13,753 bases of DNA from Flavobacterium sp. Lineage in GTDB: Bacteria; Bacteroidota; Bacteroidia; Flavobacteriales; Flavobacteriaceae. This document shows, in pieces, positions 1-6,947 of the stretch. The position numbers and the translations under genes are program-made. The DNA is taken from positions 1-13,753 of the forward strand of contig NZ_JAIWOF010000228.1 of NCBI RefSeq assembly GCF_020217025.1, read 5' to 3'. Each line of letters starts with the position of its first letter. The stretch's first letter is position 1. Below the pieces are notes generated by a model. The model did no database searches, was not told the origin of the DNA, and saw only the letters and a list, made by a program, of their open reading frames with translations.

Positions 1-9
1 GGCTACTTC

Positions 10-143
10 CGGATTTTCCTACGGAAAATCCGCTGCTGAATGGAATGTTTTGTTATATTTGTAATGGCTTGGTGTTGGTTCAACGCCACTGAGAGCAAGC
101 CACAGAACGTTAAAAAAGCTGTTTATGGCTACTCGCCATTTTT
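10..143 (+). other. Structured intergenic element, possible small RNA or repeat copy
   Basis: Seen: a perfect 10-bp hairpin at 10-19/23-32 with loop TAC. TATATTTG at 54-61 matches the Bacteroidota -7 consensus TAnnTTTG. Just downstream, TGGCTT (65-70) pairs with AAGCCA (97-102), enclosing a second stem GGTGTTG (71-77)/CAACGCC (81-87, one G-U pair). A final hairpin ATGGC (125-129)/GCCAT (135-139) runs straight into TTTTT (139-143), like an intrinsic terminator. Inference: the -7 element would start a transcript near 68-70, giving an RNA of about 75 nt. I see no good TTG at the -33 position. A member of a dispersed structured repeat family is equally possible, and the left edge may continue outside the window. 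Confidence 0.4.
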
Positions 144-153
144 AAAGTATAAA

Positions 154-184
154 CAAAAAAATCCCAAGCTTTCACTCGGGATTT
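154..184 (-). terminator. Rho-independent terminator of pepD
   Basis: On the minus strand, AAATCCCGAG pairs with CTTGGGATTT (one G-U) around a six-base loop TGAAAG, followed by a T-run (plus-strand A-run 154-160). It lies 26 bases past the pepD stop codon, so it ends the antitoxin-toxin-pepD transcript. Confidence 0.85.
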
Positions 185-209
185 CTTCTTTATTCTATGT
201 TCTATATTC

Positions 210-1676
210 TTATTTCTTCACTGGAATATTCTCTAAAATTTCCAAAACAAATTTCCAGAATTTCTGAGACGATTTAATCGATGCTCTTTCATCTGGGCTG
301 TGTGCTCCGTGAATCGTTGGTCCAAAAGAAATCATGTCCATGTTTGGATAATTTGTTCCTAAAATACCACATTCTAATCCAGCATGACATGCTACTACTT
401 TTGGTTTTTCACCGTTTTGTTTTTCGTAAATTGAAGTCAAAACGTCTAAAATTTCCGAGTTAACGTTTGGTGTCCAACCTGGGTAACTTCCTGCAAAATC
501 AACTTCGCAACCAAACAATTCGTAAGCCGAACGCAAGGCATTAGCTAAATCCATTTTAGAACTTTCCACAGAAGAACGTGTTAAATTCTGAATCGAAATT
601 TGTCCGTCTTTAACAATTACTCTTGCAATGTTATTCGAAGTTTCTACTAAGTCTTCCATATCCGCCGACATTCTGTAAACGCCGTTGTGTGCTGCATAAA
701 TCGCACGTAATAAACCTTCTTGAACACCTAAATCCATTACTTTCGCTGGAACGGTATCGTTTTTAACAATTTCAATCGTTAAATTCGGTTCCATCGTTTT
801 GAATTCGGTTTTGATATCACCAATTACTTCTTGCATGTCAAAAACAAACGCTTCGTCATACATTTCTGCAATAATAACTTTCGCAACGCTTTCTCTTGGA
901 ATCGCATTACGTAAACTTCCTCCTGAAATTTCAGCGATTTGCAAACCAAAATTCTCAAATCCGTCAAATAACAAACGGTTCATGATTTTGTTGGCGTTTC
1001 CTAATCCTTTATGAATATCCATTCCTGAATGTCCACCTTGTAAACCTTTCACAGTAATCGTGTAACCTACAGAACCTTCTGGCGTTTCCTCTTCGTTGTA
1101 ACCTCTTGTCGCTGTTACGTCAATTCCACCCGCACAACCGATATCGATTTCATCATCTTCTTCGGTATCTAAATTTAATAAAATTTCACCTTGTAACACA
1201 CCACCTTTTAAATTCAAAGCGCCAGTCATTCCCGTTTCTTCATCAATCGTAAACAAAGCCTCAATTGCAGGATGTTTGATATCTGTAGATTCTAAAATCG
1301 CCATAATCATCGCTACTCCTAACCCATTGTCGGCACCAAGTGTAGTTCCTTTAGCACGAACCCAGTCACCATCCACATACATATCAATTCCTTGCGTATC
1401 GAAATCGAAATTGGTATCGTTATTTTTTTGGTGAACCATGTCCAAATGTCCTTGTAAAACAATTGGTTTGCGGTTTTCCATTCCTGGTGTTGCTGGTTTG
1501 CGAATGATAACGTTTCTGATTTCGTCTTCAAACGTTTCTAATCCTAAGCTGGTTCCGAAGTTTTTCATGAATTCAATCACACGCTCTTCTTTTTTAGACG
1601 GACGTGGAACGGCATTCAAATCGGCAAATTTGTTCCAAAGTGGCTTTGGTTCCAGATTTCTAATTTCTTGGCTCAT
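210..1676 (-). CDS. pepD: Cytosol non-specific dipeptidase / aminoacyl-histidine dipeptidase (M20 family)
   Basis: Hydrolyses dipeptides with broad specificity in the cytoplasm; a di-zinc M20 peptidase. The 488 residues are close to E. coli PepD (about 485). Visible active-site elements: HLDM (H77, D79), GADNG (D116, the bridging aspartate), DEETG (E146/E147, general base and metal ligand), NLDTEE (D170), and GAHSPDE near the C-terminus (H459). The lid/dimerisation domain lies between about 190 and 390. The family has no export signal and none is seen. The start is the ATG 9 bases after the stop of the toxin gene, and the N-terminus MSQEIRNLEPKPLW fits the family. No TAnnTTTG element is visible directly upstream, so it may be cotranscribed with the toxin-antitoxin pair. 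A terminator follows. The gene appears intact. Confidence 0.95.
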   Translation of the reverse strand: MSQEIRNLEPKPLWNKFADLNAVPRPSKKEERVIEFMKNFGTSLGLETFEDEIRNVIIRKPATPGMENRKPIVLQGHLDMVHQKNNDTNFDFDTQGIDMYVDGDWVRAKGTTLGADNGLGVAMIMAILESTDIKHPAIEALFTIDEETGMTGALNLKGGVLQGEILLNLDTEEDDEIDIGCAGGIDVTATRGYNEEETPEGSVGYTITVKGLQGGHSGMDIHKGLGNANKIMNRLLFDGFENFGLQIAEISGGSLRNAIPRESVAKVIIAEMYDEAFVFDMQEVIGDIKTEFKTMEPNLTIEIVKNDTVPAKVMDLGVQEGLLRAIYAAHNGVYRMSADMEDLVETSNNIARVIVKDGQISIQNLTRSSVESSKMDLANALRSAYELFGCEVDFAGSYPGWTPNVNSEILDVLTSIYEKQNGEKPKVVACHAGLECGILGTNYPNMDMISFGPTIHGAHSPDERASIKSSQKFWKFVLEILENIPVKK

Positions 1677-1685
1677 TATATTTGT

Positions 1686-1979
1686 TTATTTTGGATATTT
1701 AGTTGTATTCTGTGATGTATTAAAGACAGATAAAATGTAAACTGTTTTTTCTTTTTCATCTATAAAGTAAAGAATAATGTAGGGAAAAATTTTAACTGGT
1801 AATCCGTGATAATCTTTATAGCGAATTTGAAAAAATGGGTTTGTTGCAATCGATTCAATATATTCATCAACAATTTGAAAAAAATAGTTACCTAAATCTT
1901 CTCTTTTTGATTCATAAAATTCAACAGCTTCTTGAATATCAACAATAGCTCTAGGCTCAATCACAATTTTATAACTCAT
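1686..1979 (-). CDS. RelE/ParE-family toxin of a type II toxin-antitoxin pair
   Basis: A 97-residue protein with the RelE/ParE layout: an N-terminal strand (SYKIVIEPRA), a helical hairpin (about 12-47, with AVEFYESKREDLGNYF), then C-terminal strands (HGLPVKIFPYIILYFIDE and TVYILSVFNTS). Members inhibit either translation (RelE) or DNA gyrase (ParE); the long helical hairpin looks more ParE-like, but the sequence alone does not settle the target. The C-terminal VFNTSQNTTKY differs from the VFHTSRNP-like ending I associate with flavobacterial relatives (His to Asn, Arg to Gln), so activity may be altered. The start ATG shares one base with the antitoxin stop (TAATG), implying translational coupling. 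pepD begins 9 bases downstream. Confidence 0.85.
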   Translation of the reverse strand: MSYKIVIEPRAIVDIQEAVEFYESKREDLGNYFFQIVDEYIESIATNPFFQIRYKDYHGLPVKIFPYIILYFIDEKEKTVYILSVFNTSQNTTKYPK

Positions 1980-2188
1980 TATTTAGTTTTCAAACGAATT
2001 TGTTTTTTTGCTTCTTCCCAAGGAACAAAATTTTCCTTTTTTGAAGACGCTCTTCTTTCATCTAAAACTACTTTCATTTCTTCAGAAACGGAAACATCAT
2101 TAACTACAGTTTCGTAATTAAATTTTTCAATCAATTTCATAAAGAAAGTCAATTCGTTATCGGGAATATTTAAAGTTATTTTTGTCAT
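1979..2188 (-). CDS. Antitoxin partner of the downstream RelE/ParE-like toxin
   Basis: A 69-residue, charged protein directly upstream of the toxin gene. Its N-terminal segment TKITLNIPDNELTFFMKLIEKF could form a strand plus helix for dimerisation or DNA binding. The C-terminal half, with DERRASSKKENFVPWEEAKKQIR (about 43-65), looks like the flexible toxin-wrapping tail of type II antitoxins, with the recurrent W-x-x-A-K pattern. I chose ATG 2188 because the protein then begins on the conserved-looking MTKITLNI; an in-frame ATG seven codons upstream (2209) would add MLFKLGI and would overlap the candidate -7 element. Identification rests mainly on gene order, size and the coupled TAATG junction; the exact antitoxin family is not recognised. 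Antitoxins of this kind usually repress their own promoter. Confidence 0.8.
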   Translation of the reverse strand: MTKITLNIPDNELTFFMKLIEKFNYETVVNDVSVSEEMKVVLDERRASSKKENFVPWEEAKKQIRLKTK

Positions 2189-2206
2189 TATTCCTAATTT
2201 AAACAA

Positions 2207-2214
2207 CAAATTTA
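2207..2214 (-). promoter_or_regulatory. Candidate -7 element of the toxin-antitoxin operon
   Basis: TAAATTTG on the minus strand matches TAnnTTTG and ends 18 bases before the chosen antitoxin start. No TTG is found at the expected -33 distance, so the call is weak. A second match, TATATTTG (plus-strand 2260-2267), lies further upstream and overlaps the divergent gene's start region. Confidence 0.3.
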
Positions 2215-2272
2215 CAAAAAAAGAAATGTGCTATTCTATATTATTAGTTAATTTTATGGCAAATATAATTTC

Positions 2273-3328
2273 GTGAAAAGAAAATTCATCCTTCCTTTAT
2301 TCTTACTAATCCAAATCATCGTAGTAAAAACGATTGGTTTGTTTCCTGATTTTGTTGAAAATTGGTACAGCAAAGGTTTTTATCCAAATTTGGCTTTTGT
2401 ATCGAGAAAAGCATTGGGTTGGTTACCGTTTTCGTTTGGTGATGTGATTTATTTCGTTCTGATTTTACTTTTATTCCGATGGATAAGGAAACACCTAATC
2501 GGATTTTTTAAAGAATGGAAGAATAACGGATTAGCAATATTGAGTTGGATTTCGGTATTTTACTTTTTCTTTCATTTGCTTTGGGGAATGAACTATTATC
2601 GCATTCCGTTGCATGAAAAATTACAGATTGAAAAAGAATATTCGAAACAACAATTGGAAGCTTTCATTGAAAAAATGTTGTTAAAAACCAATGCATTGCA
2701 GCTCCAAATCACTAAAAATGATTCGGTTGCCGTTGTGATTCCGTATTCGCATAATGAAATTTATGATTTGGCTTTGAAAGGCTATGAAAACATCCCAACC
2801 GATTTACAAGAATTCCGTTACGAAGTAAAAAGTATAAAATCGTCGTTGTTTAGTTATCCGTTGAGTTATATGGGATTTGGTGGTTATTTGAATCCGTTTA
2901 CCAATGAAGCACAAGTGAATTATTTAAAACCGAAATACACTTCACCACTAACTACATGTCACGAAATGGCGCATCAAACCGGAATTGGAAGCGAAAGCGA
3001 ATGTAATTTCATCGGATTTGTAACGGCTGCTAAAAATGAGGATTTGTATTTCCAATATTCCGCCTACAGTTTTGCATTGCGCTATGCGTTGCATAATTTG
3101 GAAATGATGCAAGAAGGAAGTTCGGAAGCTTATATAAAAAAAATCAACAAAGGTGTTTTGAAAAACTTTGAGGAAAATGAAATCTTTTGGAAGGAATACC
3201 AAACACCCATCAATACTTTTTTTGAATACTTCTACGATAATTTCCTAAAGGCCAACCAACAAAAAGACGGCATGGAAGGCTATAGTAAGTTTGTAGGTTT
3301 GGCGATTGGGTATGACGATAAGTTATAA
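2273..3328 (+). CDS. DUF3810 domain-containing membrane protein with HEXXH motif
   Basis: A 351-residue protein of the DUF3810 family. Three hydrophobic segments lie in the N-terminal third (about 5-24, 56-70 and 88-105), followed by a soluble domain. The soluble part contains HEMAH (H230, E231, H234), a zinc-metalloprotease-type HEXXH motif, with glutamates at 241 and 243 (GSESECNFIGF) that could supply a third ligand as in gluzincins. No function is established that I know of; a membrane-anchored peptidase acting outside the cytoplasm is an inference. The start is GTG at 2273: the reading frame has no ATG before codon 106, and beginning there keeps the basic start (MKRKF) before the first membrane segment. 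It diverges from the antitoxin gene and converges with ndh. Confidence 0.85.
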   Translation: MKRKFILPLFLLIQIIVVKTIGLFPDFVENWYSKGFYPNLAFVSRKALGWLPFSFGDVIYFVLILLLFRWIRKHLIGFFKEWKNNGLAILSWISVFYFFFHLLWGMNYYRIPLHEKLQIEKEYSKQQLEAFIEKMLLKTNALQLQITKNDSVAVVIPYSHNEIYDLALKGYENIPTDLQEFRYEVKSIKSSLFSYPLSYMGFGGYLNPFTNEAQVNYLKPKYTSPLTTCHEMAHQTGIGSESECNFIGFVTAAKNEDLYFQYSAYSFALRYALHNLEMMQEGSSEAYIKKINKGVLKNFEENEIFWKEYQTPINTFFEYFYDNFLKANQQKDGMEGYSKFVGLAIGYDDKL

Positions 3329-3333
3329 GTAAA

Positions 3334-3384
3334 AAGGGATTAGGGAATAGTTTACCTCATGTATTTACTTTTCCCTAATCCCTT
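3334..3384. terminator. Bidirectional terminator with 14-bp perfect stem
   Basis: AAGGGATTAGGGAA (3334-3347) pairs perfectly with 3371-3384 around a 23-base loop. A-runs on the left (3331-3335) and a T-run further right (3397-3401) let it act for both converging genes, DUF3810 and ndh. The loop is unusually long for an intrinsic terminator. A second CCCTTTTT at 3394-3401 could pair with AAAAAGGG at 3331-3338 as an alternative fold. Confidence 0.7.
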
Positions 3385-3406
3385 ATTGCTTTTCCCTTTT
3401 TAAGAC

Positions 3407-4711
3407 TTACAACTCATCACTCGTAAAACTCACTTGATTTCTCTTCTTGTAAGGACGCATAATCAATCGTGCTTCTCTGTCAAAACGGACATAATTGTAC
3501 ACCCAGTTTAAGAATACTACCGCTTTATTTTTAAATCCAATTAACGAAAATAAATGCACAAACATCCAAACAAACCAAGCGAAAACGCCACTGAATTTGA
3601 ATTTTGGTAAATCGACAACGGCTTTGTTTCTTCCAATGGTTGCCATAGAACCTTTGTCTTTATATTCGAAAGGTTTAGGTGTTTTTTTATTAATGATTTT
3701 AATCAAATTATCGGCTAATAATCGTCCTTGTTGCATCGCAGGTTGTGCCATCATAGGGTGTCCTTGTGGGTAATTTTCTAAAGCCATTACGGCAATATCA
3801 CCAATCGCAAAAAGATGATCATAACCTTCTACTTGATTGTATTGATTCACCTTGATACGGTTCACATTTTTGATAAAACTATCGGCTTTTAAACCATGAG
3901 GCAAAGCTCCTTGAACTCCAGCAGTCCAAATCACCGTTGCGGAATCAAAAGATAAGTCAGAACTAGTGGTAACCGTTTTTCCATCGTAACCTGTTACACG
4001 AACGTTTTTCCAAACGCTTACTCCTAAATCTAACAGAAATTTTTCTGCTTTCTCGGAAGCATTTTCACTCATAGAATCTAAAACACGTTTACTTCCTTGA
4101 ATCAAATTGATTTCCATTTTTCGAACATCCAAATCAGGATAATCTTTTGGAAGAATTGCTTTTTTCATTTCGGCTAAAGCACCTGCAAGTTCTACTCCTG
4201 TTGGTCCACCGCCTACCAAAACAAAATTCATCAAACTATGGCGTTCGTCTATATCATTCGTTAGCAACGCTTGCTCGAAATTCTCTAAAATCAAACTACG
4301 AATATTCAACGATTGCGGAATCGTTTTCATCGCCATACTATTCCGCTCGATTTCTTTGTTCCCAAAATAATTGGTTTTCGAACCCGTTGCTATAACTAAA
4401 TAATCGAACTTTAATTCGCCAATATCGGAGTAAATTGTATTATTTTCTGCATCAATATCGCGAACTTCGGCCAATCGGAAATAAAAATCTTTATACTCTT
4501 GAACGATTTTCCTTATCGGATAAGCAATCGAATCGGGTTCTAAACCGCCCGTTGCCACTTGATACATTAAAGGTTGGAAATTATGGTAATTGTGTTTGTC
4601 TAATAAAACAACTTGAACGTTTTTATTGCGAAGTCTTTTCGCTAAAGAAATTCCTGCAAAACCACCACCAATGATGACGATTCTAGGAAAGCTACTACGA
4701 GGTATGTTCAT
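3407..4711 (-). CDS. ndh: Type II NADH:quinone oxidoreductase (NDH-2)
   Basis: A peripheral membrane flavoenzyme that passes electrons from NADH to quinone without pumping protons. At 434 residues it has the family's usual size. Domains: FAD-binding Rossmann motif IGGGFAG (14-20), conserved QPLMYQVATGGL (46-57), a second dinucleotide motif VGGGPTGVELAGALAE (166-181) for NADH, the FAIGD FAD-contact motif (301-305), and AQPAMQQGR (322-330) near the quinone site. A hydrophobic, aromatic C-terminal segment (about 375-410, with FAWFVWMFVHLFSLIGF) probably anchors it to the inner leaflet. A TACCTTTG -7 element lies 20 bases before the ATG. It is transcribed away from the sigma-factor operon and looks monocistronic. 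Other pyridine-nucleotide oxidoreductases share the fold, but the QPL and AQ motifs favour NDH-2. Confidence 0.93.
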   Translation of the reverse strand: MNIPRSSFPRIVIIGGGFAGISLAKRLRNKNVQVVLLDKHNYHNFQPLMYQVATGGLEPDSIAYPIRKIVQEYKDFYFRLAEVRDIDAENNTIYSDIGELKFDYLVIATGSKTNYFGNKEIERNSMAMKTIPQSLNIRSLILENFEQALLTNDIDERHSLMNFVLVGGGPTGVELAGALAEMKKAILPKDYPDLDVRKMEINLIQGSKRVLDSMSENASEKAEKFLLDLGVSVWKNVRVTGYDGKTVTTSSDLSFDSATVIWTAGVQGALPHGLKADSFIKNVNRIKVNQYNQVEGYDHLFAIGDIAVMALENYPQGHPMMAQPAMQQGRLLADNLIKIINKKTPKPFEYKDKGSMATIGRNKAVVDLPKFKFSGVFAWFVWMFVHLFSLIGFKNKAVVFLNWVYNYVRFDREARLIMRPYKKRNQVSFTSDEL

Positions 4712-4730
4712 CGTTTAAAATCTAATTAGT

Positions 4731-4738
4731 CAAAGGTA
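4731..4738 (-). promoter_or_regulatory. Candidate -7 element of ndh
   Basis: On the minus strand TACCTTTG is an exact TAnnTTTG match, 19 bases from the ndh ATG. The best upstream TTG (plus-strand CAA at 4754-4756) is 15 bases away, slightly shorter than the usual 17-23. Confidence 0.5.
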
Positions 4739-4746
4739 ATAAATTT

Positions 4747-4781
4747 TCAAGTTCAAGTATAAGCCTAAGACCAAAAGTCAA
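4747..4781 (+). repeat. Left arm of inverted, six-base-phased CAARNN array
   Basis: The plus strand reads as near-repeats of CAAGNN (CAAGTT, CAAGTA, TAAGCC, TAAGAC, CAAAAG). By my alignment it matches the reverse complement of 4843-4877 at 26 of 35 positions, giving an imperfect inverted repeat across the ndh/sigma-factor intergenic region. Confidence 0.5.
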
Positions 4782-4813
4782 TATACATTTAACTAAATTT
4801 TAATTTTTTAAAT

Positions 4814-4877
4814 GAGTTTGATTTTTGAATTTGCTCCTGCATTTGATTTTTGAGTTTGTCCTTGTACTTAAACTTGA
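4814..4877 (-). repeat. Right arm of inverted, six-base-phased CAARNN array
   Basis: On the minus strand the triplet CAA (or TAA/CAG) recurs about every six bases across the segment. There is also an internal direct copy: TTTGATTTTTGAATTTG (from 4817) resembles TTTGATTTTTGAGTTTG (from 4842). It is too short and stop-rich to be coding and looks like degenerate tandem repeat. Its right end contains the TTG used in the candidate sigma-operon promoter. Confidence 0.5.
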
Positions 4878-4892
4878 TTTTTACTAAACTTG
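4862..4892 (+). promoter_or_regulatory. Candidate promoter of the sigma-factor operon
   Basis: TTG at 4862-4864, a 20-base spacer, then TAAACTTG at 4885-4892 (one mismatch to TAnnTTTG). The implied transcription start near 4899 leaves a leader of about 27 bases before the ATG. An ECF-dependent (autoregulated) promoter could also lie here but cannot be recognised. Confidence 0.35.
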
Positions 4893-4925
4893 TAACATAA
4901 TGATTCAAAAGACTACTTATTAGAT

Positions 4926-5420
4926 ATGAAATCAGAATCGGAAGCACTTTTCGTAAAGCAACTCAAAGAAAATCAGAATATAATCCACAAAATTTGTCGG
5001 TTATATACTACTGATGAGGACTCGCATAACGATTTGTTTCAGGAAATTACGATTCAGTTATGGAAAGCATTTCCCAACTTTAGAGGCGATTCTAAATTTA
5101 CTACTTGGGCCTATCGCGTAGGATTAAACACAGCCATTACCTTATACCGAAAAAAGAAAAGAACGATTGATACTATTGAATTTGATAGCACTTTTCATAA
5201 GGTAACACAAGATGATTACAATTTTGAAGAAGAAGAAAAATTAAAGCTTTTGTATAGCGCTATTAGCGAATTGAACGACATTGAAAAAGCCTTAGTTTTC
5301 TTGTATTTAGAAGATAAAGATTATACCGAAATTTCAGAAACGTTGGGGATTAGTGAGGTGAATGCACGAGTAAAAATGAATCGTGTAAAAGGGAAATTAA
5401 AAAAAATATTAAATCCGTAA
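4926..5420 (+). CDS. ECF-type RNA polymerase sigma factor
   Basis: A 164-residue sigma-70-family protein with only regions 2 and 4, the ECF architecture. Region 2 spans about 15-80: DLFQEITIQLWKAFPNF (core polymerase binding), then FRGDSKFTTWAYRVGLNTA (-10 recognition). A short acidic linker (92-105) leads to region 4 at about 105-160, whose helix-turn-helix is DYTEISETLGISEVNARVKMNRVKGKLKK (-35 recognition). It would redirect RNA polymerase to a stress or envelope regulon. The next gene starts 2 bases after its stop and encodes a four-helix membrane protein, in the position where ECF operons usually keep the anti-sigma factor. No classic zinc anti-sigma is present. The target promoters cannot be read from this window. 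Confidence 0.93.
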   Translation: MKSESEALFVKQLKENQNIIHKICRLYTTDEDSHNDLFQEITIQLWKAFPNFRGDSKFTTWAYRVGLNTAITLYRKKKRTIDTIEFDSTFHKVTQDDYNFEEEEKLKLLYSAISELNDIEKALVFLYLEDKDYTEISETLGISEVNARVKMNRVKGKLKKILNP

Positions 5421-5422
5421 GT

Positions 5423-6064
5423 ATGGATGAATTAGATTTATTAAAAAAAGACTGGAAAAAACAAGAAGGTTCTTTCCAACAAATAAGTGAAAAAGAAATT
5501 TATGGAATGTTGCATAAAGGTTCGTCTTCTATTGTGAAGTGGATCGTTATTATCAGCATTTTAGAGCTTGTTTTGTGGGCTAGTATTTCATTTTTTACAG
5601 CAGATGAAGAATATTTCAAAACTCTAAAAATGTATCACTTAGATACTGTAATGCCAATAATTTCTGTTATAAATTATGGTGTTATTCTATTCTTCATTTA
5701 CTTATTTTTCAAAAATTACAGAACCATTAATACTACCGATACAGTAAAACAATTAATGCAAAGTATTTTAAAAACTCGTAAAACAGTTAAATATTACGTT
5801 TGGTATAATTTAGCCATGACGGCTTTTTCATTCATTTTAGTGTTTATTTTCCAATTTATGTATGATCCAAACATTCGTAAAATGGTAGAAAAAATGTCTC
5901 AAAATGTAGATCCAAACACTTTTTATTGCATTATGTTAGTTGTTTATGCGGTCATCATTGCAATCTTTGTTGGGCTAATTTGGTTATTTTACAGATTACT
6001 TTACGGAATTCTAATGAGACGATTAGAAAAAAATTACAACGAACTCAAAAAAATCGATTTCTAA
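5423..6064 (+). CDS. Four-helix membrane protein, possible anti-sigma partner
   Basis: A 213-residue protein with a charged cytoplasmic-looking N-terminus (about 1-36, MDELDLLKKDWKKQEGSF) and four predicted membrane spans: about 38-58, 78-96, 126-147 and 167-195. I do not recognise a named domain; relatives from Flavobacteria that I recall in this position carry uninformative labels. It starts 2 bases after the sigma-factor stop and overlaps the next gene by one base (TAATG), so the three are almost certainly cotranscribed. Position suggests regulation of the sigma factor through the N-terminal tail, but the HxxxCxxC motif of zinc anti-sigma factors is absent, so this is inference only. Nothing suggests truncation. 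Confidence 0.8.
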   Translation: MDELDLLKKDWKKQEGSFQQISEKEIYGMLHKGSSSIVKWIVIISILELVLWASISFFTADEEYFKTLKMYHLDTVMPIISVINYGVILFFIYLFFKNYRTINTTDTVKQLMQSILKTRKTVKYYVWYNLAMTAFSFILVFIFQFMYDPNIRKMVEKMSQNVDPNTFYCIMLVVYAVIIAIFVGLIWLFYRLLYGILMRRLEKNYNELKKIDF

Positions 6065-6918
6065 TGCGCTACGTACTTTTACTTTTTACCTTATTTATTT
6101 CATTATTTTCAAATGCGCAAGAATTAGAGAAAAGTTTACTTTGGAAAATTTCAGGAAATGGATTGAACAAGCCTTCCTATTTATTTGGAACTATCCATTT
6201 GACTTGTGATACTTCTTTAGATGAAAATACATTAAATGCTCTAGAAGCCACAGAGCAATTGTATTTAGAACTCGACATGGATGATAAATCGATTCAAATG
6301 CAGATGATGAAACTCATGATGATGAAAGATGGCGCAAAATTATCAACTTTATTAAGTCCTGAAGATTTTAAAATATTGGATGAATTCATGAAAAAAAATT
6401 TAAATATGTCGGTCAAATTGTTTGACAGTTTTAAACCTTTCATGATAAGTTCTATGTTGTTTCCTAAGATGTTAGATTGTAAATCTAAATCGGTAGAATC
6501 TGAATTAATGAAAATTACAAAAGAGCAAAACGAAGAAATTTTTGGGCTTGAGAAAGCAGAGGACCAAATGAAAGTATTTGACGAAATTTCATATCAAGAC
6601 CAAGCCGATGAGTTATTAAAAACGGTAAAAGACAATTTAGAAAAAGACAAAAAAGAGTTTCAGGAAATGATAACTATTTATCAAAATAAAGACATTGAAG
6701 GCATGTTAAAAATGATGGATGATTCAGACAATAAAATCACTTCCGAAAACCAAGATGTTTTATTGAACAATAGAAATAAAAACTGGATTCCAATTATGAT
6801 TAAAATAATGAAAGATAAACCCACATTCTTTGGAGTTGGTGCCGGACATTTAGCAGGTGAAGAAGGCGTAATAAAACTACTTCGTAAAAAAGGATATAAA
6901 GTTGAAGCGGTTCAATAA
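6064..6918 (+). CDS. Exported TraB/GumN family protein
   Basis: A 284-residue protein with a signal peptide (MRYVLLLFTLFISLFSNAQ, probable cleavage after Q19). The TraB/GumN signature is clear: FGTIHLTC (G42-H45) near the N-terminus, a conserved acidic ELD at 69-71, and a C-terminal GAGHLAGEEGVIKLL (G259-H262) followed by the GYKV ending. The two GxxH motifs correspond to those of TIKI metalloproteases in the same superfamily, so a metal-dependent hydrolase in the periplasm is plausible but unproven. I start it at 6064 rather than at the upstream in-frame ATG 5926, because 6064 gives the signal peptide and a one-base overlap with the preceding gene. Last gene of the sigma-factor operon; a terminator follows at once. 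Confidence 0.88.
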   Translation: MRYVLLLFTLFISLFSNAQELEKSLLWKISGNGLNKPSYLFGTIHLTCDTSLDENTLNALEATEQLYLELDMDDKSIQMQMMKLMMMKDGAKLSTLLSPEDFKILDEFMKKNLNMSVKLFDSFKPFMISSMLFPKMLDCKSKSVESELMKITKEQNEEIFGLEKAEDQMKVFDEISYQDQADELLKTVKDNLEKDKKEFQEMITIYQNKDIEGMLKMMDDSDNKITSENQDVLLNNRNKNWIPIMIKIMKDKPTFFGVGAGHLAGEEGVIKLLRKKGYKVEAVQ

Positions 6919-6944
6919 AAAAAGAGGCAATTGTCTCTTTTTTT
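6917..6944. terminator. Bidirectional terminator
   Basis: AAAAAAAGAG (6917-6926) pairs with CTCTTTTTTT (6935-6944); G6927-T6934 and C6928-G6933 extend the stem around an AATT loop. The A- and T-runs make it symmetrical, fitting its place between the convergent TraB/GumN gene and the acyltransferase gene, whose stop codon is only 3 bases away. Confidence 0.88.
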
Positions 6945-6947
6945 ATT

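Noticed and set aside
40..267. 75-codon plus-strand frame over the left structured element and the pepD terminator
   Set aside because: It covers hairpins and the 3' end of pepD on the other strand; no family resemblance and no credible start context.
4747..4877. CRISPR array
   Set aside because: The periodicity is only six bases and degenerate; there are no 24-37-base repeats with unique spacers and no cas genes.
5926..6063. Upstream in-frame start for the TraB/GumN gene
   Set aside because: It would overlap the membrane-protein gene by about 140 bases and bury the clear signal peptide that begins at 6064.
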